DNA of 64,000 nt. Source: Antedon mediterranea. Lineage: Eukaryota > Echinodermata > Crinoidea > Comatulida > Antedonidae. Within the stretch, counting starts at the first letter, position 1. Every line of letters starts with the position of its first letter. Shown one piece after another: positions 39,125-52,084 of the stretch. The stretch covers positions 27,016,288 to 27,080,287 of the forward strand of contig NC_092676.1 of the NCBI RefSeq assembly GCF_964355755.1, in the 5' to 3' direction. The notes beneath the pieces are model-generated. The model did not search any database, was not told where the DNA came from, and saw only the letters and a list, made by a program, of their open reading frames with translations. Made by a program: the position numbers and the translations under genes.

Positions 39125-42076
39125 AAAGTTACTATTTCCTCTCTAGTTTTTAGTATCAATGTATTCAGTCAGGAACTAAAAGAAGAAATATTTGATAGGT
39201 GATGGTATCAACTCAAAAGCAGTCTTATTCATTGTGGATGAATGTGTATGTGTGTTAGTAAATAAAAGAGGCGTCAGAGACTAGCCATATGGTTTGCATT
39301 TGATCCAATATTTGGCCTATTAAGCTATTGTTGCTACTATTATTTTATTACGATTGAAAATATATTTTCCTATATCTCATTAATGTTTAACATTATGTTG
39401 TAAAATGAAAGCGCCATCATTATTGAAAATCTAACAAAATAATCACTACATATTGACTTACTATCTTAAGAAAGGCCAACAAGTTCTTTTTCCTTTTGCC
39501 TTTTTCACCCAAGCTCCTTTGAATACTGTTCCAGCGAGCTCTTATATGGGAGCTTCAAAGTACTGAAGAACAGAGTGGGATTTTTTATTTATTTATAAAC
39601 TTATTTTACATGGATGACATTTTCATTCAAAATAATGTTATTACAAATGGTCCATGATAAAAGAAATGTATGCATAAAAGCGAATATTCATAAGTTACAA
39701 AACATTTTTTTGTTTGTTTTAGATTATAGAAAAACATACAAGAACAATTACATTTTAAATACAGATACAGAATAATAATAATAAACAGTTAAGTAAGTAC
39801 ATCGCAATTACACAGGTTCTGTTCTTCTGCTTTTCTTCTTTTTTTTAAATCTTAGGATATTTTATGGACCATTTTTATGTGTAAAGTACTTAGAAACATT
39901 GGGTGCTATTTAAGACTATCATTATTATTATCATTATTAATATCTATTTTGATTTTGTTCAAAAATCTTTGGCTTTGGTGGGCTTTGGAATTTGAAGCCA
40001 AGGCAAGACTAAAACATTACCAATGTGCTGCCCTCAGTAGTCTCAACAGAATAAAACATTAATTAGGTCAAAATCTGCCTCCATAAATTATAATGTTGTG
40101 GCTTTTTTTTCACAATGTTATAACTTCATTGGTTTAATTAGGTCAAACGTTATTAACACGTTTATAGCAAGCTAAAGTTCACGCGACAAATACTTCAGAT
40201 AATGGGTCTGTAATAGGCAATAATTATAAGTAAGGCTAAGAAATGAAGAAAGAAAACCACATTCATGTTAAAATGATGATGTCATAAAGCTTATAAAAAC
40301 AATTATTTTATCCACTTTAATGACTCGACCTAATTCTTTAAACCTTTAATGAACGTGGAATGATTTATAAGATGGGTGAGCATATAATTGTGGGATAATG
40401 TTTTGTTTTGTGGATTTCTCTTATAAAACAATAATGAGCAAGATCATTAAACAGAAGATTGTGAAATAATAGAGTACACAAAGAAAATAATCAATATATA
40501 TAATGTATAACCAGCTATAACATCCAATTAATATTTTAAGAAGAGTTTAAACACATCTGGGGTTAGATTTTTCAGCTGTGTTTGGCAAAAAAATTAGCAA
40601 AACTTTGTATGTCAATAGTTTTGCTTTTAAAGTCAGTTTACAAAATTAAGTTTTTAAATATTTTTCTTAAATCTATAAATGAGTCTATTCAATAAGATAA
40701 AAAAAGGATTGGTTTGATATTAAAATAAAGCATCAGTTTTACTTAAGCAATAAAGCACTGTCTTGACTTAAGAACTGTTTTGACTAGCACTATTTTGAGT
40801 TAATCAAAAGGCTGATCAATTCTAGCCCAGTGCACTACATTCAACTAGTTTAAAAGCCCTTAGGCTGGACGAAAATGTCTGGATTACTTTCTTTCAAACA
40901 CATTTTGAAAATTAATATAAAAAAATTAGGAATCTTTGGGAACATATAACATTCTGGTTTTGGGAAAATGTTTAAGATTTTCTAGGCCAGAAGTTTGTCC
41001 ACCAGCCTATACACTTTTGTAAGTACACTGTGTGTAATTAGCTAATTCACAAATGTATTATTAGCTTCTGTTTCCTTTTTATGAACTACCAATTAACAAA
41101 TTACATACCAGATATATGTGTAAGTACTACAGGTAAATGGTATATGAACAAATAGCACCTGCAAGGCATTAGTACAAAGACTAATGTATTCATGTTGTAT
41201 TGTTTAAATAATACCATCATTGTGAAATATATAACGTAGAAATCATTCACCGAAAAGTACAAAATAAATCAATATTTAGATTAATTCAGTAGTTTTTAAG
41301 TGAAATTTATATAATATACTGCTTTTTATATTATGATTTGATAAAATACAATAAACTATTTGTATTAAATGTTATCAGAAGTGAAAATACTTCTCAAAAC
41401 TAGAAAATGTGATCGCTATATGCCAACCTGAATTTATCATCGTTTCACTGCCAGAACAAATCAAACAATACTTCAATTTAATTTTCAAGAAAAATCTCAA
41501 ACGAAAACAATCAAATATGTTATCAAACAAGATATGAAATATTTTTCAGAATTAATTCAAAGTATCGCATCAAATTCAAGACAAATTGTTCTAAAAAAGC
41601 TCTGACATGATCATATTTTATTGAAAATGATCTGACTAAAGGGGGCTTGTTAAAATTGTAATGAAATAATTTTGAAGGAATACATATTACAGAAAAATAT
41701 AACACTGTAACATTATCTTTTGAAATATACACAAGGGAGACATATGATATGTAGTTCAAGAAAAAGTATCCAAATGGCTAGGCCTCAAGAAACGTTTTAA
41801 TTTTCGTTTAAGATTTACTCATGAATAACATACACATTTTACAAATGTATGCCAGTGATTGATTTTTCTAATATTTGAAAAGATTATACAATTTTATTTT
41901 TTTCTGAATGTAAATCTTTTTGATCCATTACATATTGAATTTTAAGACTGTAAAAAAATGAGTACAGGTCTGCTAGTATTAAAGACCATTTTGGGACCAT
42001 TTTCTTAGCAGGGTTTTAGGTTGACAGAAGCTTAAAGGACCTCATGTGAATAAGCCTCCAATTGGAAGAAACTCTG

Positions 42077-42340
42077 TGGGGTGGAGTTTGTGGGCAGAAA
42101 CTTTAAAAATGTCTATTTTCTATAGTTGGAAGAAGCATCCAGGGAAGGAGGAACTATTGGAGGGGGAATGGGGAAGTAGATGAAATGAGACGGGAAATAT
42201 TTCATTGGGGTGGAGTCTGTGTAGACAGAAACTTTGGAAAATGTCTCTAACGAAGGAATTTCTAATTGTATGTAATTCAAACAAGTCTATAAATGGAAGC
42301 AGTATCCGGGGAAGGGGGAAAATATTGGAGGAGCAGGGAG
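42077..42340. repeat. 130-bp tandem duplication, G-rich
   Basis: GGGGTGGAGT(T/C)TGTG starts at 42077 and 42207. Both halves continue with CAGAAACTTT, AATGTCT, TGGAAG.AG.ATCC and GGAAGG.GG. The halves differ by insertions. Confidence 0.75.
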
Positions 42341-42910
42341 GATATTTATTTCATAATAAATCTCATGATAATATGGCTCATTAATATTATTCTGAAAGAC
42401 CTAAAAGGATACAGTAAATAGTTACCTGTATGGTATAAAATTACTGCAAATTGTAAAATATCCTATTAGACATTTAAAAGCTACCACACAACCAACATTC
42501 AGGAAATCACATTATAAATTGGGGCAAAGAACCGGGTGACCTTAATTCCAGGCAATAGGCCATGAATAGGCTGTAGAGTTAATTCACAAACAACTGTTAT
42601 GACCTCTGTTATGTGTGAACTTCGTAAAGGTCAACTACATTGAGAAACCTACAATGGTTTTAGGTTAGGTGGGCTGCTAAGTTCCAGTGTGTTTGATTAA
42701 GTACTGTAGTGGCAGAATTTGACTAGTATTCTAATTAATGTACACATTCAAGTCAATCTTTGTTATGACTCATAGTACAACACTTGAACCAAGAAATATA
42801 TAATAGAATATGTATTTGCAAAAGCTTGAAATAGCTACTTCATAGCTTTAAATATTTGTTATTACTGTAAATACGGAAACAAATACAGTTTCTTGTGCCT
42901 GGTGGTCTTT

Positions 42911-43085
42911 GAAATCTAGGATCCAAATTCTATTTGAATGTTATAAGCCTGATGTTACAGTATATATACTGCAAAGATTTAGTCATCATTATCCCATCTT
43001 GAAATCTAGGATCCATATTCTATAGTGTGTGAATGTTATCACTCTGATATTACAGTATATACTGTAAAGATTTGGTCATTTATAT
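42911..43085. repeat. 90-bp tandem duplication
   Basis: GAAATCTAGGATCCA starts at 42911 and 43001. Both halves continue with ATTCTAT, TGAATGTTAT, CTGAT.TTACAGTATAT and AAGATTT.GTCAT. Confidence 0.85.
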
Positions 43086-43898
43086 TATCACAGCTTTATA
43101 TTCAGTTCAGAAATGAAAAACTATTTTGATAACTCTGGTTTACAGGCAAAACATGAATATAACTAAAGGTTAAATCATTGTAATGACACACACTTGTAAA
43201 ACAGGATGGCTTGATGTAATATATCATTTTTACAGGCTAACTACTAATCCCTTCAAATTTGCACCCAGCACCCATAACACAGTGTCGCCCTCAGATTTAA
43301 AAAGGACCTTGAGTTAATCGAATACGTTCCACAATGATTAATGAATAAATGTTCGCCTCATAGCTAGGATTAAACCTCACGACCCATCCATATATAACGT
43401 AGCTAACTGTCTCCAGGTCAGACACCCGCTGCGAAAAATTCTGCGAAGATTTACACTGTATAAGAAAATGTGCCTCGCAGAATCTATGTTTTTATCAAAA
43501 GCCATTGTCCTAGAATATGTCAATGTCATAACAGTTATTATGAAGGCCAAAATTGTTAGCAGCAAGGGCATAATATGCAGTCAGTCAAATAAATATATGC
43601 AAATATTGCTAAATCATCTTTCAGTTTGTCACGGACCAGTTACTAGACATCAAAATTCTTTCAGATTTTTTTGGAAAAAAAAAACAAAAAATGGTTGAAA
43701 AATATGGAAGACAACAAATTAATACAAATTGTATATGAAAAAATAGTTTTACTGATTGGTACGAAAAAATTCAGATCTGGAGATGCACAAGGCTGTGATG
43801 CTCTATCTTTTACCTGGTTTAACAAACTTTATTATGAAATATTTTATTGTTTGATTATTATATATTAATATACAATCAAATTTGAACAATACCATGAA

Positions 43899-43971
43899 AG
43901 CCATAGTGGTCTAATGGTTTAGGACATCTGCATATCAAGAAGAAGGTTCTAGGTTCGCACAGATTGCGCTC
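43899..43971 (+). pseudogene. tRNA-like SINE head fragment
   Basis: The sequence has AGCCATAGTGGTCTAATGG (A-box region) and GGTTCTAGGTTCGCAC (B-box region) at tRNA-like spacing. A poor acceptor stem and no discriminator/CCA context argue against a working tRNA gene. It lies about 150 bp from the second-finger exon. Confidence 0.55.
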
Positions 43972-44116
43972 ATCTTTATCGTTTCAAATGAATTAATTAA
44001 ATTTCAAGATATCACCAGGCGGTTTAGAATTTATTCTGTGCCTGTGATGTTTATTATACTTATTATATAATTATACAATATACTCTGGAAATAACATTTA
44101 AGAATAGAAAACTCAC

Positions 44117-44258
44117 CTTCTTTTGACATTCCTAATTCAATACATTTTTTGTATCTACATGACGGACATCGATTCCTTTGGTTCCGACTGATTTCGCAAT
44201 TTCCACCACGAAGACATATGTATTCTTTTTGACGTCGCAAACATCTTCGAAAGAATCC
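44117..44258 (-). CDS. Nuclear receptor exon: second zinc finger of the DNA-binding domain
   Basis: This exon encodes the second zinc module. It starts GFFRRCLRRQKEY and ends in KKCIELGMSKE. The four cysteines follow C-x5-C-x9-C-x2-C (CLRGGNC, then nine residues, then CPSC), as in canonical receptors. LRGGN forms the D-box, which usually sets dimer contacts. The acceptor follows a CT-rich tract ending CTCAAG, and the donor is G/GTGAGT. Length is 142 bp, phase 0 to phase 1. The single final G joins CT of the exon at 23388 to give alanine, so the spliced protein reads GMSKEAVRIGRIP, a normal C-terminal extension. By memory of the family, RNRC..CR.KKC followed by GMS..AVR.GR.P points to NR1-type receptors (E75, Rev-erb, PPAR and invertebrate relatives). 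No orthologue is assigned. Confidence 0.95.
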
Positions 44259-44339
44259 CTTGAGAAAGAAAACACAACATGGTATTTTTTTAAATATTAA
44301 AAATAAACAATATATAATAATGTGCCGGTACATGGAGTA

Positions 44340-44672
44340 CAACATTTCTATTTTTAATCGAAGGACTGTATCCAAATAGGACTGTATCCAAATAGAACCA
44401 CTCCATGCAACCACTCCTATTAAAAGGACACAGTAAAATGAATGAGGGAAAATATATGTTTTAACAAACAACCAAACAACTGCTATTCAGGGGACACCCG
44501 TATTAAGGGGACACCCGTATTAAGGGGACACCCGTATTAAGGGGACACCCGTATTAAGGGGACACCCGTATTAAGGGGACACCCCCCTATTAAGGGGATA
44601 CCCCCTATTAAGGGGACATCCTTATCAAGAGGACACTTTCTTGTGTCCCCTGAAGAAGAGTTCTACTGTATG
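44340..44672. mobile_element. pogo-like MITE relative expanded by a 17-bp minisatellite
   Basis: The right end reads TCTACTGTA with GTGTCCCCTGAAGAAG inside it. The left side has AATAGAACCACTCC and CTCCTATTAAAAGGACAC. The shared AAATATATGTTTTAAC block is present in inverted form. Between the two, the subterminal GGGGACACCCGTATTAA unit has expanded (44490-44632). It begins about 80 bp from the second-finger exon of the receptor, on the intron side. Confidence 0.55.
44490..44632. repeat. 17-bp minisatellite GGGGACACCCGTATTAA
   Basis: There are five exact 17-bp units from 44490, then three diverged 17-19-bp units (CCCCCTATTAA and CCTTATCAAG variants). The unit equals the subterminal sequence of the host MITE. 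Confidence 0.9.
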
Positions 44673-45589
44673 CTATCATTTTTGTAAACTTTTTTTTTCA
44701 TAACCTAATTTTTTTAGGATTTCTTTAAAATCTACCCATAATTTTTAATGATATATAACTGTTTTTAGTTTAGGTTGTATGATTTATTATTTTATTTTCA
44801 CATAACAACAATGATTTAAAGCTTATTTTAACCTAATGTGAGCACAAATGTGTCTTTAATGTTTCAAGATCACAAATATTAGGTCGTTTCGGATATTAAA
44901 CCATTAAAAAAAATGTGATCTTAATACAACGCGAGGTTTTTTAGGTAATACGTTGTCAAGATGAACAAGAAAAATCTATCAACTGAAGGTCGCGGATCAC
45001 GCATTCAGGTAAACGCTATAAAGTATGCACACTTCAGGGTTAATGAACTAATAAACGGCGTAACTGAATGAAAGAAAAATGTCTTCAGTTTCATTAGCCG
45101 TATTCTTTTCTCGTGCCGAGTGTATGTGCCCTATCCGCCAGGTGCTTCACACAATGGCGTCATCAAATCAATTACATTCATCAATGATATAACTCGCAGT
45201 GCATCAATTTTTAAACATGGATTGATGACTTCATTGTTTGGCTTGGTTACCTAGTGCCGGGTTGACGGAAATCAAAATGCTGGAAGGAGGAAATACGAAG
45301 GGTGTAAGGGCAATTTAATATTCCTATCAACATCTGACCATTTTCTCTGTTATATATAGTGACATATTTAATGTGTATTTATAATCTAGTTTTATTTTAT
45401 TAAATGTTTAAAGTATCAAATGCTTTTTTAAAATTTTAAATAGAAAGCAAGTGCTCAAATTTATATTTATATTATATTAAATTACTAATTTTATGCAAAC
45501 TATTATATAATTTGTAAATAATCTTTTATACTGTATCTTTCCCTAGTTAAGCCTCTCGTATAAATAGTCAATATTGTAATGTATACCCG

Positions 45590-45830
45590 CAAATAGCCAC
45601 GATCCTTAATCAGTATGAGTAAGCTATACTGTGAACATATGTCGGTAGCATTCACGCATTTATCCGCAGCCCACCCATTCATTCAAACCCATCCATGTTC
45701 GTTTTATTCCCGGCGTCCAATATCGCCTGCTTGCATGATTTATTGAGCATCGCCTTGAAAAGTGCATCAGGTCTGTTGAGTGTCACTCGTCCTCGTATGG
45801 TCATGGTCAGAGAGACATTTCAGTTAATAT
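45590..45830. promoter_or_regulatory. Higher-complexity block within receptor intron (possible enhancer)
   Basis: Sequence here is less AT-rich than the rest of the intron and has no usable frame. It lies about 1.4 kb upstream (in gene orientation) of the second-finger exon. A similar block lies at about 44990-45310. The regulatory role is inference from composition and position. Confidence 0.2.
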
Positions 45831-47189
45831 AGGTTTTTAAAATTGTCGGACAATTCTATATGCAATCAACATTATGTTTGCAATACACAGTAATGGATTA
45901 CAAATAAATAATGACAATTTTTAGATGAAATAAGTCCATTTAACATTTTTTTCAATTTAAATTATTTGTACAATATTTGTTGCACTTCTAATGGCTTTCT
46001 TAAAAGTTTTTTCCATTTTGAAATCAAGTTATTTTTATTTACACATTTGAAAGAATACTTGACTACTATTGGGGTTAGAAATAAAATGGAAACAATTTCT
46101 TGGAATTGTGCTAAAAGGTCTCCACACTACCGTAGGCGCTAACATTAAATCTATATTCAACATACAAAGGTTAAGATTATATAATGTGGTATTGAACTCT
46201 CAAGTCTCAAATCAATTAAGCCGTCTGTAGTGAATACTCAGCACACTTAATTTAATTTCATACGCAGGATTTGTAAGGTACATGACAGAATTTAGCAGTC
46301 GGCTATGGTTCACTTATGCTATCATTTTTTGGAAATAAATAACATTATAATGATAATTAACCTTGGAGTTACTGTGCTTAAGGGGAATTCTGAGTTTAAA
46401 ACCAAGCCTTTAGCAGATTTTTCCTTTAATATTAAAATTATGACCCAATTTTGTTTTCAACTATTGCTATACTATTATTCAAGTGTATTACTAGTATCAA
46501 CGAAAGATGTTGAGAATGTAAGAGAACATTTAGTTCCCTTTCCAATTAAGTTAATTTTATTTTATTGATACAGTAGATAGAATGTAGTTTTAAGCCAGAC
46601 TATATTTAAACAACATTTTTATACTACTGATTGTTAAAAAAAAAAAATGCTAATAATCATAATTTCTGAAGACAGAACAATTAAAACTGTTATGTCAAAA
46701 AGTCAAGCCCTGTTTTTTGTAAGAAATATTTCTTTTTCTATTTTATTTTCAAACATCCAAGAAAATATTAACATAATTAAGCCTATACCCATGCTATAAA
46801 ACTTGAGGCCTATTAGTATTTCTGGTTTTCTGTTTTAAAAGAATTTTAACACAGATGAGAATGGTAAACACACCATTGACCAACCATTACATCTGGGTGC
46901 CATAATTATGCAACACAGTGTTACATAACAAATGATCAAATGTTTGCGTAGGCCGCCGCTTTGTGGATCTAAAAAGGCTAAATGGACAGGCCTTACACCT
47001 TAGAGAATAATTATGCTATTGGAACATAATATAATGCCATTATCGTGCGCTTTGATCTCAACGTGGAAATACAAAAAACATAAACACATCATATAAAAGA
47101 AAAATGGGTTACAGTTTAATAGTGAAATAAATTCTGGAAAAAACTATTTATAGTTCATCATCAATTATAAATATTATTAGTTTTTTTAC

Positions 47190-47272
47190 CTTGCACCCTT
47201 CACATGAAACAATCCCATAATGCACTCCTGATGACCTATCACCACAAACCTTACAAGCTAATGTTGGAAAAT
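47190..47272 (-). CDS. Nuclear receptor exon: first zinc finger of the DNA-binding domain
   Basis: This exon encodes the first zinc module of a nuclear receptor DNA-binding domain, which sits in the DNA major groove and reads the response element. The translation contains [16 protein letters not shown] followed by IVSCEGCK. The four zinc cysteines follow the family pattern C-x2-C-x13-C-x2-C, and the P-box begins CEGCK, typical of receptors that bind AGGTCA-like half-sites. On the minus strand a T-rich tract ending in TTGCAG precedes the exon, and it ends AAG/GTAAAA. It is 83 bp: two bases finish a split codon, then 27 codons end in phase 0. It therefore continues directly into GFFRR of the next exon, restoring the family signature CEGCKGFFRR. 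The family call is firm. The subfamily is not settled. Confidence 0.95.
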
Positions 47273-50200
47273 CTGCAAGAAAAAAAAACGCACAATTAAA
47301 AATTAACAACCATTAAAAAAACATTTAAAAGTGGATAAAACAAAATGTAAATGATGTTTGCTATATAGTGACATTTGCATTTGTCATTTAATAACAGAAA
47401 ACAAAACTCAATTAATTTAAAATTTAAAACAAATATGCAATATTTTAAAGTACTCAGTTACAGTACTGTCAATCATACCATGAACATGCTTCATTAATTT
47501 TAAATATTTATATATTTTAAATTTTAACATTACTACCAGTAATTTTACCTAAACAAGTGTCATTGACATTATGTAGTATGTAGCTTTTTGTATTAAAAAT
47601 ATAATAAAATTTTAACATTGTATAATTCATTTTTTGTTTCAAAACAGGCTATTGTTGGTTTATACAGATAAGCTGGATATGAATATTAATATTTTTTTTA
47701 TAAATATGTCTTTGAATATGTAGTAGTAGTAGTACATCAAAGATATAATGACCACTCAGTGTTTGAACTATGATATTATAGTAAAAAATAATGAACAAAT
47801 AAATAAAAAGATAGATAAGACATTTTACAAAATAATGTTTGCATAAATATTTACTTTGACCAAAAACATCGAAAAAGAGAAAAATAAATTTCCCAATAAA
47901 AAATGATTTAAAGGGAAAAAATATTTATCTAGAAGAAAAGGTTTCTAGATAAATGTAACATACTTTATTATTTTGTATAATCATGGAGTAAAGGTATAAT
48001 TACAGTATAAGCGAAATCATTATTTTGTTTACGTTTTTATCAGAGAAAAAGAGAATCTACAAAATGGCCTAATCAAAGTTTGATTTTAATTTATATAAAT
48101 TGTTCTATTTTGAGGACAATACATCTTTAAATATTATTATATTATAATTATAAAGTGTAATAGTGCTTGTGTTGTTTATATTAATTATGAAAATATATTC
48201 TTTTCTTTTAAGGCATCTGTACTTTAATAGTACCCGTTAATTTATGTAGAGTACAAATGTTACTATCTAATTTTAGCTCCTTTTAAATATCCAAATATTA
48301 TCGCAATAATCTGTGAACACATGACTAAGCTACTCCTAACCAATTTCATAGTTGAGATATTAAATCTATAGCAACCTCTCGCAGTCGTTTAACGAGAAAA
48401 CACTGTATCCACACATGTAATATATATATTGTGCTACTTTATAGCAAGACAATCACATCAAACATCACGCATCATTGACCGCTACTGACCAGCTGAGTGG
48501 TCAGCTAATTGTATAGCCTCAGGGTGCAGTTGTCTGGACAACCTGCCTGTAGATATGGGTCAAGGTAATATATACATTGATAGGATATTATTGACCGTTT
48601 GACCCACATAAAGAGGATATTGCAATGGTCAATGTTTTGTTATGATGGATACAAAATGAACCGTGACCTTTTGACCTGGTTGGTTGTGTAGTTTCATATA
48701 CATAGTAGTAGTGTATAGCAATAGAAGCGGAAGAACACAAGTAAAGACTGGATCATTACGTATGTACAGTATATGAATGATGATAATTGATATGGTAGCC
48801 ATTTTTATCAAAGAAAATAAGGATCATTTGGATCATAGCAAAAATTCTAACTATGCAAGTTCTCAAATTAATATTAACATTTATAGCAACAATCATATTG
48901 AGATTAATGCTTTAGTTTTTGTTTGATTATAAAACATAAATTTCAAAACTAGCTTTTTAAAATAATATTTATATAAAATAATATTTATATAAAATAATAT
49001 TTACAAATAATTTAATCATTTATTGTATATTTATTTCCTTTATAGATTAATTGTTTAAATTTATACAGTGCAAAATAAAAAAGATTTTTTAAAAACAAAA
49101 ATCAAATTTCATGACAAAAGAATAGAAATAGAAAATTAATAATCAATATTTTAAATTATTGCACAACGGACACTTTGAAAAAACATGAAAGGTATGCAAA
49201 TTGTACGACAGGCGAAGGTCACATTGCGTCTTCAAATTACATATTTTATCAAGACAACATTCGCACTTGACCTTAAATTTGAAAATGAACCTCAGCAGGC
49301 TTTCAATGGCCGCTGTAGCGAATGCTCCATAGCGAACGACCAAATACGGTATAAAAAACATGAGCAGGTGAAAGGTTATGCGATTATAATTTAAATATTG
49401 AGTAGGACATGTTTTGTATGGGTAACCAAATATCATCTGGGTCATTAAATAATACGATAACGCATAACTGAATGCGGTGTTTATGAATGTTTCTTCGGTT
49501 TTTTTGTGTAGTTTCTGTACTTTTAACCTTGGAAGTTACAATAAGCTACCCTGGTAATGGCTGAAAAATTATGCGTAGGTTGTGACTCTCGTTGTTTGTG
49601 AACAATTACGGCACATGTTTATAGAAATGATAAAAATAATAATAATAAGGTTGAAAGTTCTTTAGGGGTTGATAACCTTCAAATGTAAGTTCTATGGTTC
49701 GAATCACAATAAATGTTTTTAAATAATATTTGTGTTTTATTTTACCTTGTGTATTAAAATAATGTTGCACATAGATCTTTTAAATGATGTATGTAAGTCA
49801 GTTTTAAGAAGACAAAAATTTGGTTTTATTACTGAATGAATAAAACATATTTTCTCGAAAGTATTTACATCATCGGTTCAAAAATTGTAAAAATGTTAGC
49901 GCCTTCTAGAATACAAGAAGTTAAATGACCTCGTGATTAAAAATAACTCAACAGTATTAAACAAATATTATGACATTGGGAGAATTTTAAATTCAAGGTC
50001 TCCTAACAAAAAGGTAACCCCATAAGGTAACGCACATTATATTCCAACAATACAAGGCCACGGCAAATAGTAATTCTAACTCTAACGTCTATCGACATTC
50101 ACAATGAAAGTTACACTGTGTAAAACCATGTACACGTTATTAACAAGGTAAGAGCATATATTAAAAAGCTGCTCCGATGGGAATTTTTTATCGTTGAAAA

Positions 50201-52084
50201 AAGCCAGATATTTTTTTCCATCGTTGCTCTAATAATTGCTTCAGTTTTATTTTCTTCCATGTAATTTTCTTAGCGGATTGAGAAATATTGTAAGAATTCC
50301 CCGAAGGGGCAACATAAGTGGAAAGTTATTATACAATGGAGCAGTTCGGTTCAAATTTTATATTACATTTTAATGGAATTCTTATAGAAAAAAAATCAAA
50401 TGTGCATAAAATAAATGTCACATGTAAAAACTAAAACAGAGCGATCTTATGACATTGTAATGTGAAATTTTCTTATTTCATCAAATGTCTTTCATATATT
50501 GAAAATAAAGTTTTTAAAGTAGTTAAATAACTATAAAATTGCATAATTTTATTCTTATTTTTCTAATTGTTATCTATTGTGATCTAGCGAGTTAACTTTC
50601 TTCAACATAAGTACTGTAATTTGTATTTGGATTATTGAATAAAAATGGTTAAAATCTGCATTTAAAAAGCCAAGACAAATTACAGAAAATTTATATTATT
50701 TTATGTTTTAATTTCATAGTTCAAAGTACACTTAACCTAAATATAAACTCTAATAAATAAATCATAAAATAATATACTTTATTCTTTAATAAATACATAT
50801 ATAGTTATTAACAATTGTGAGATACAGTAATATCAATGTGTTCCAATTAATTTTAATTCAATTTAGTGTGTTTATTTGGCGGTGAACTTACAATAAAGTT
50901 CATTTTGCAGTCTTTTTGTCTCCTTCTGCGGTCGTTATTTTTGAAATTTTGCAGTTTAACAACCATTAACATAGGAATTGATAAATATATAATGATGATC
51001 TTCAACAAAATGTGTAATAGTTTACAAATTAAAACATTGTTTTATACTATTGCCTAACAGACAACTGAGTTTTTGCTAAGAATTTGTATTTTAAACTTGA
51101 AAAGGTCATCCTAGATTGAGAGCAGAAAAAGGAGTTCAAACAACTTGTCAGACGAGGTTTATAAAAAAAACCTGATTTTAACTTTAACACAGAATTCAAC
51201 CTGCTAGGCAATCTTACCAATATAGATTTGACAACTTTTATAACTTATTAAAATAATGATTATTATGCATTATAAAAATATATACTCATGTAATTCAAAA
51301 TAGTGAAAAATAAAAACACAAAAAATCATTTATTGAGCCAAGATTACGAATCTTAAATTATGAAGAATCTTAAATTATCAAGAACCATAGCCAGAACAAA
51401 TAAATAGAGATGTACCGTAATGTTTAGATGTGACAGATGAAGATTACACAAATAAAACAAACATCATATCCCTTAGGTTTTAAATATGCACGCTTCTAGT
51501 CAGAGCTTCAATTCGCCGTTTGTCTCCACTGAGAGATTCTCGTCTTTTACATTAACAGAAAAAATAATCAAGAAATGTATAGCCAAAGGTTTAGTAGACA
51601 GACAAATGAAATATCTATTTAGTTTTTGGTTTTATTTTATGAAATGTACAAACTACAGCTGCTATACAACTGTTTAAAAGCTATGGACAGCCAATGTTGA
51701 CAAAAATACTGTATGAAAGACTATAAAATGCATGCCATATAGAACAAATAGATTACAAACAGAACACAGGAACAGTTTATACATAATTATTAAAACTTGG
51801 TCAATTTAGGCTTTTAACTTTCAAAAAAATGTTTACTGAGCATGCTCAATAATAATTCCTATAACCTGATGTTACTGCCATGTATTTGTCTTGTACACAA
51901 ATTTTGTCTATTTTGACTGTCCATAGTTTTTAGACAGCTGTCAATACATGCACTCGTTAACTTAAATCATTAGAATCAAATCTAAAATCTATCAGCAGTC
52001 TATTCAAATCTTAAGTTACATTTATTTTAAGGTTTGATTAGTTGATATATGCTTCATGTTTTATTTAAAAACCATATAGGCCTA
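47273..52084. other. Upstream or 5'-intron sequence, no supported gene
   Basis: AT-rich sequence upstream of the first-finger exon. Apart from a weak tRNA-like fragment (49645-49715) and short AATAATATTTATATA repeats near 48960, I see nothing I would annotate. Several 60-100-codon ORFs show no coding character. Confidence 0.5.
49645..49715 (+). pseudogene. Weak tRNA-like fragment (B-box)
   Basis: A good B-box-like GGTTCGAATC follows GTAAGTTCTAT, but the A-box region is poor. It is probably an old SINE remnant. Confidence 0.25.

Larger units (their letters stand above)
23389..44116 (-). other. Receptor intron between second finger and hinge (20.7 kb)
   Basis: This long AT-rich intron follows the GMSKE codons. 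Its contents include SINE-like, MITE and Penelope-like debris, a 0.56-kb GAT-type microsatellite, and local tandem duplications near 26.4, 27.3-27.8, 32.6, 35.8, 36.5, 39.1, 42.1 and 42.9 kb. Two groups of AGGTCA/TGACCT-type half-sites lie near 25.4 and 34.9 kb. I found no supported exon of another gene within it, although an alternative exon cannot be ruled out by eye. Confidence 0.75.
44259..47189 (-). other. Receptor intron splitting the two zinc fingers (2.9 kb)
   Basis: The intron lies between the lysine of CEGCK and the glycine of GFFRR. It holds the 17-bp minisatellite and pogo-like MITE debris at 44340-44670. It also has two stretches of higher sequence complexity at about 44990-45310 and 45590-45830, which have no long ORF and could be regulatory. 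I see no exon in it. Confidence 0.8.

Noticed and set aside
43377-43571. Minus-strand ORF with a hydrophobic start (MPLLLTILAFIITVMTLTYS), tested as a signal-peptide exon
   Set aside because: There is no donor at a useful place, no continuation, and an overlapping plus-strand frame is equally open.
43899-43971. Functional tRNA gene
   Set aside because: Promoter boxes are recognisable, but the acceptor stem does not pair and the flanks look like a SINE.
49143-49445. 100-codon minus-strand ORF with several cysteines
   Set aside because: The cysteine spacing matches no known finger, and the region overlaps another open frame on plus.
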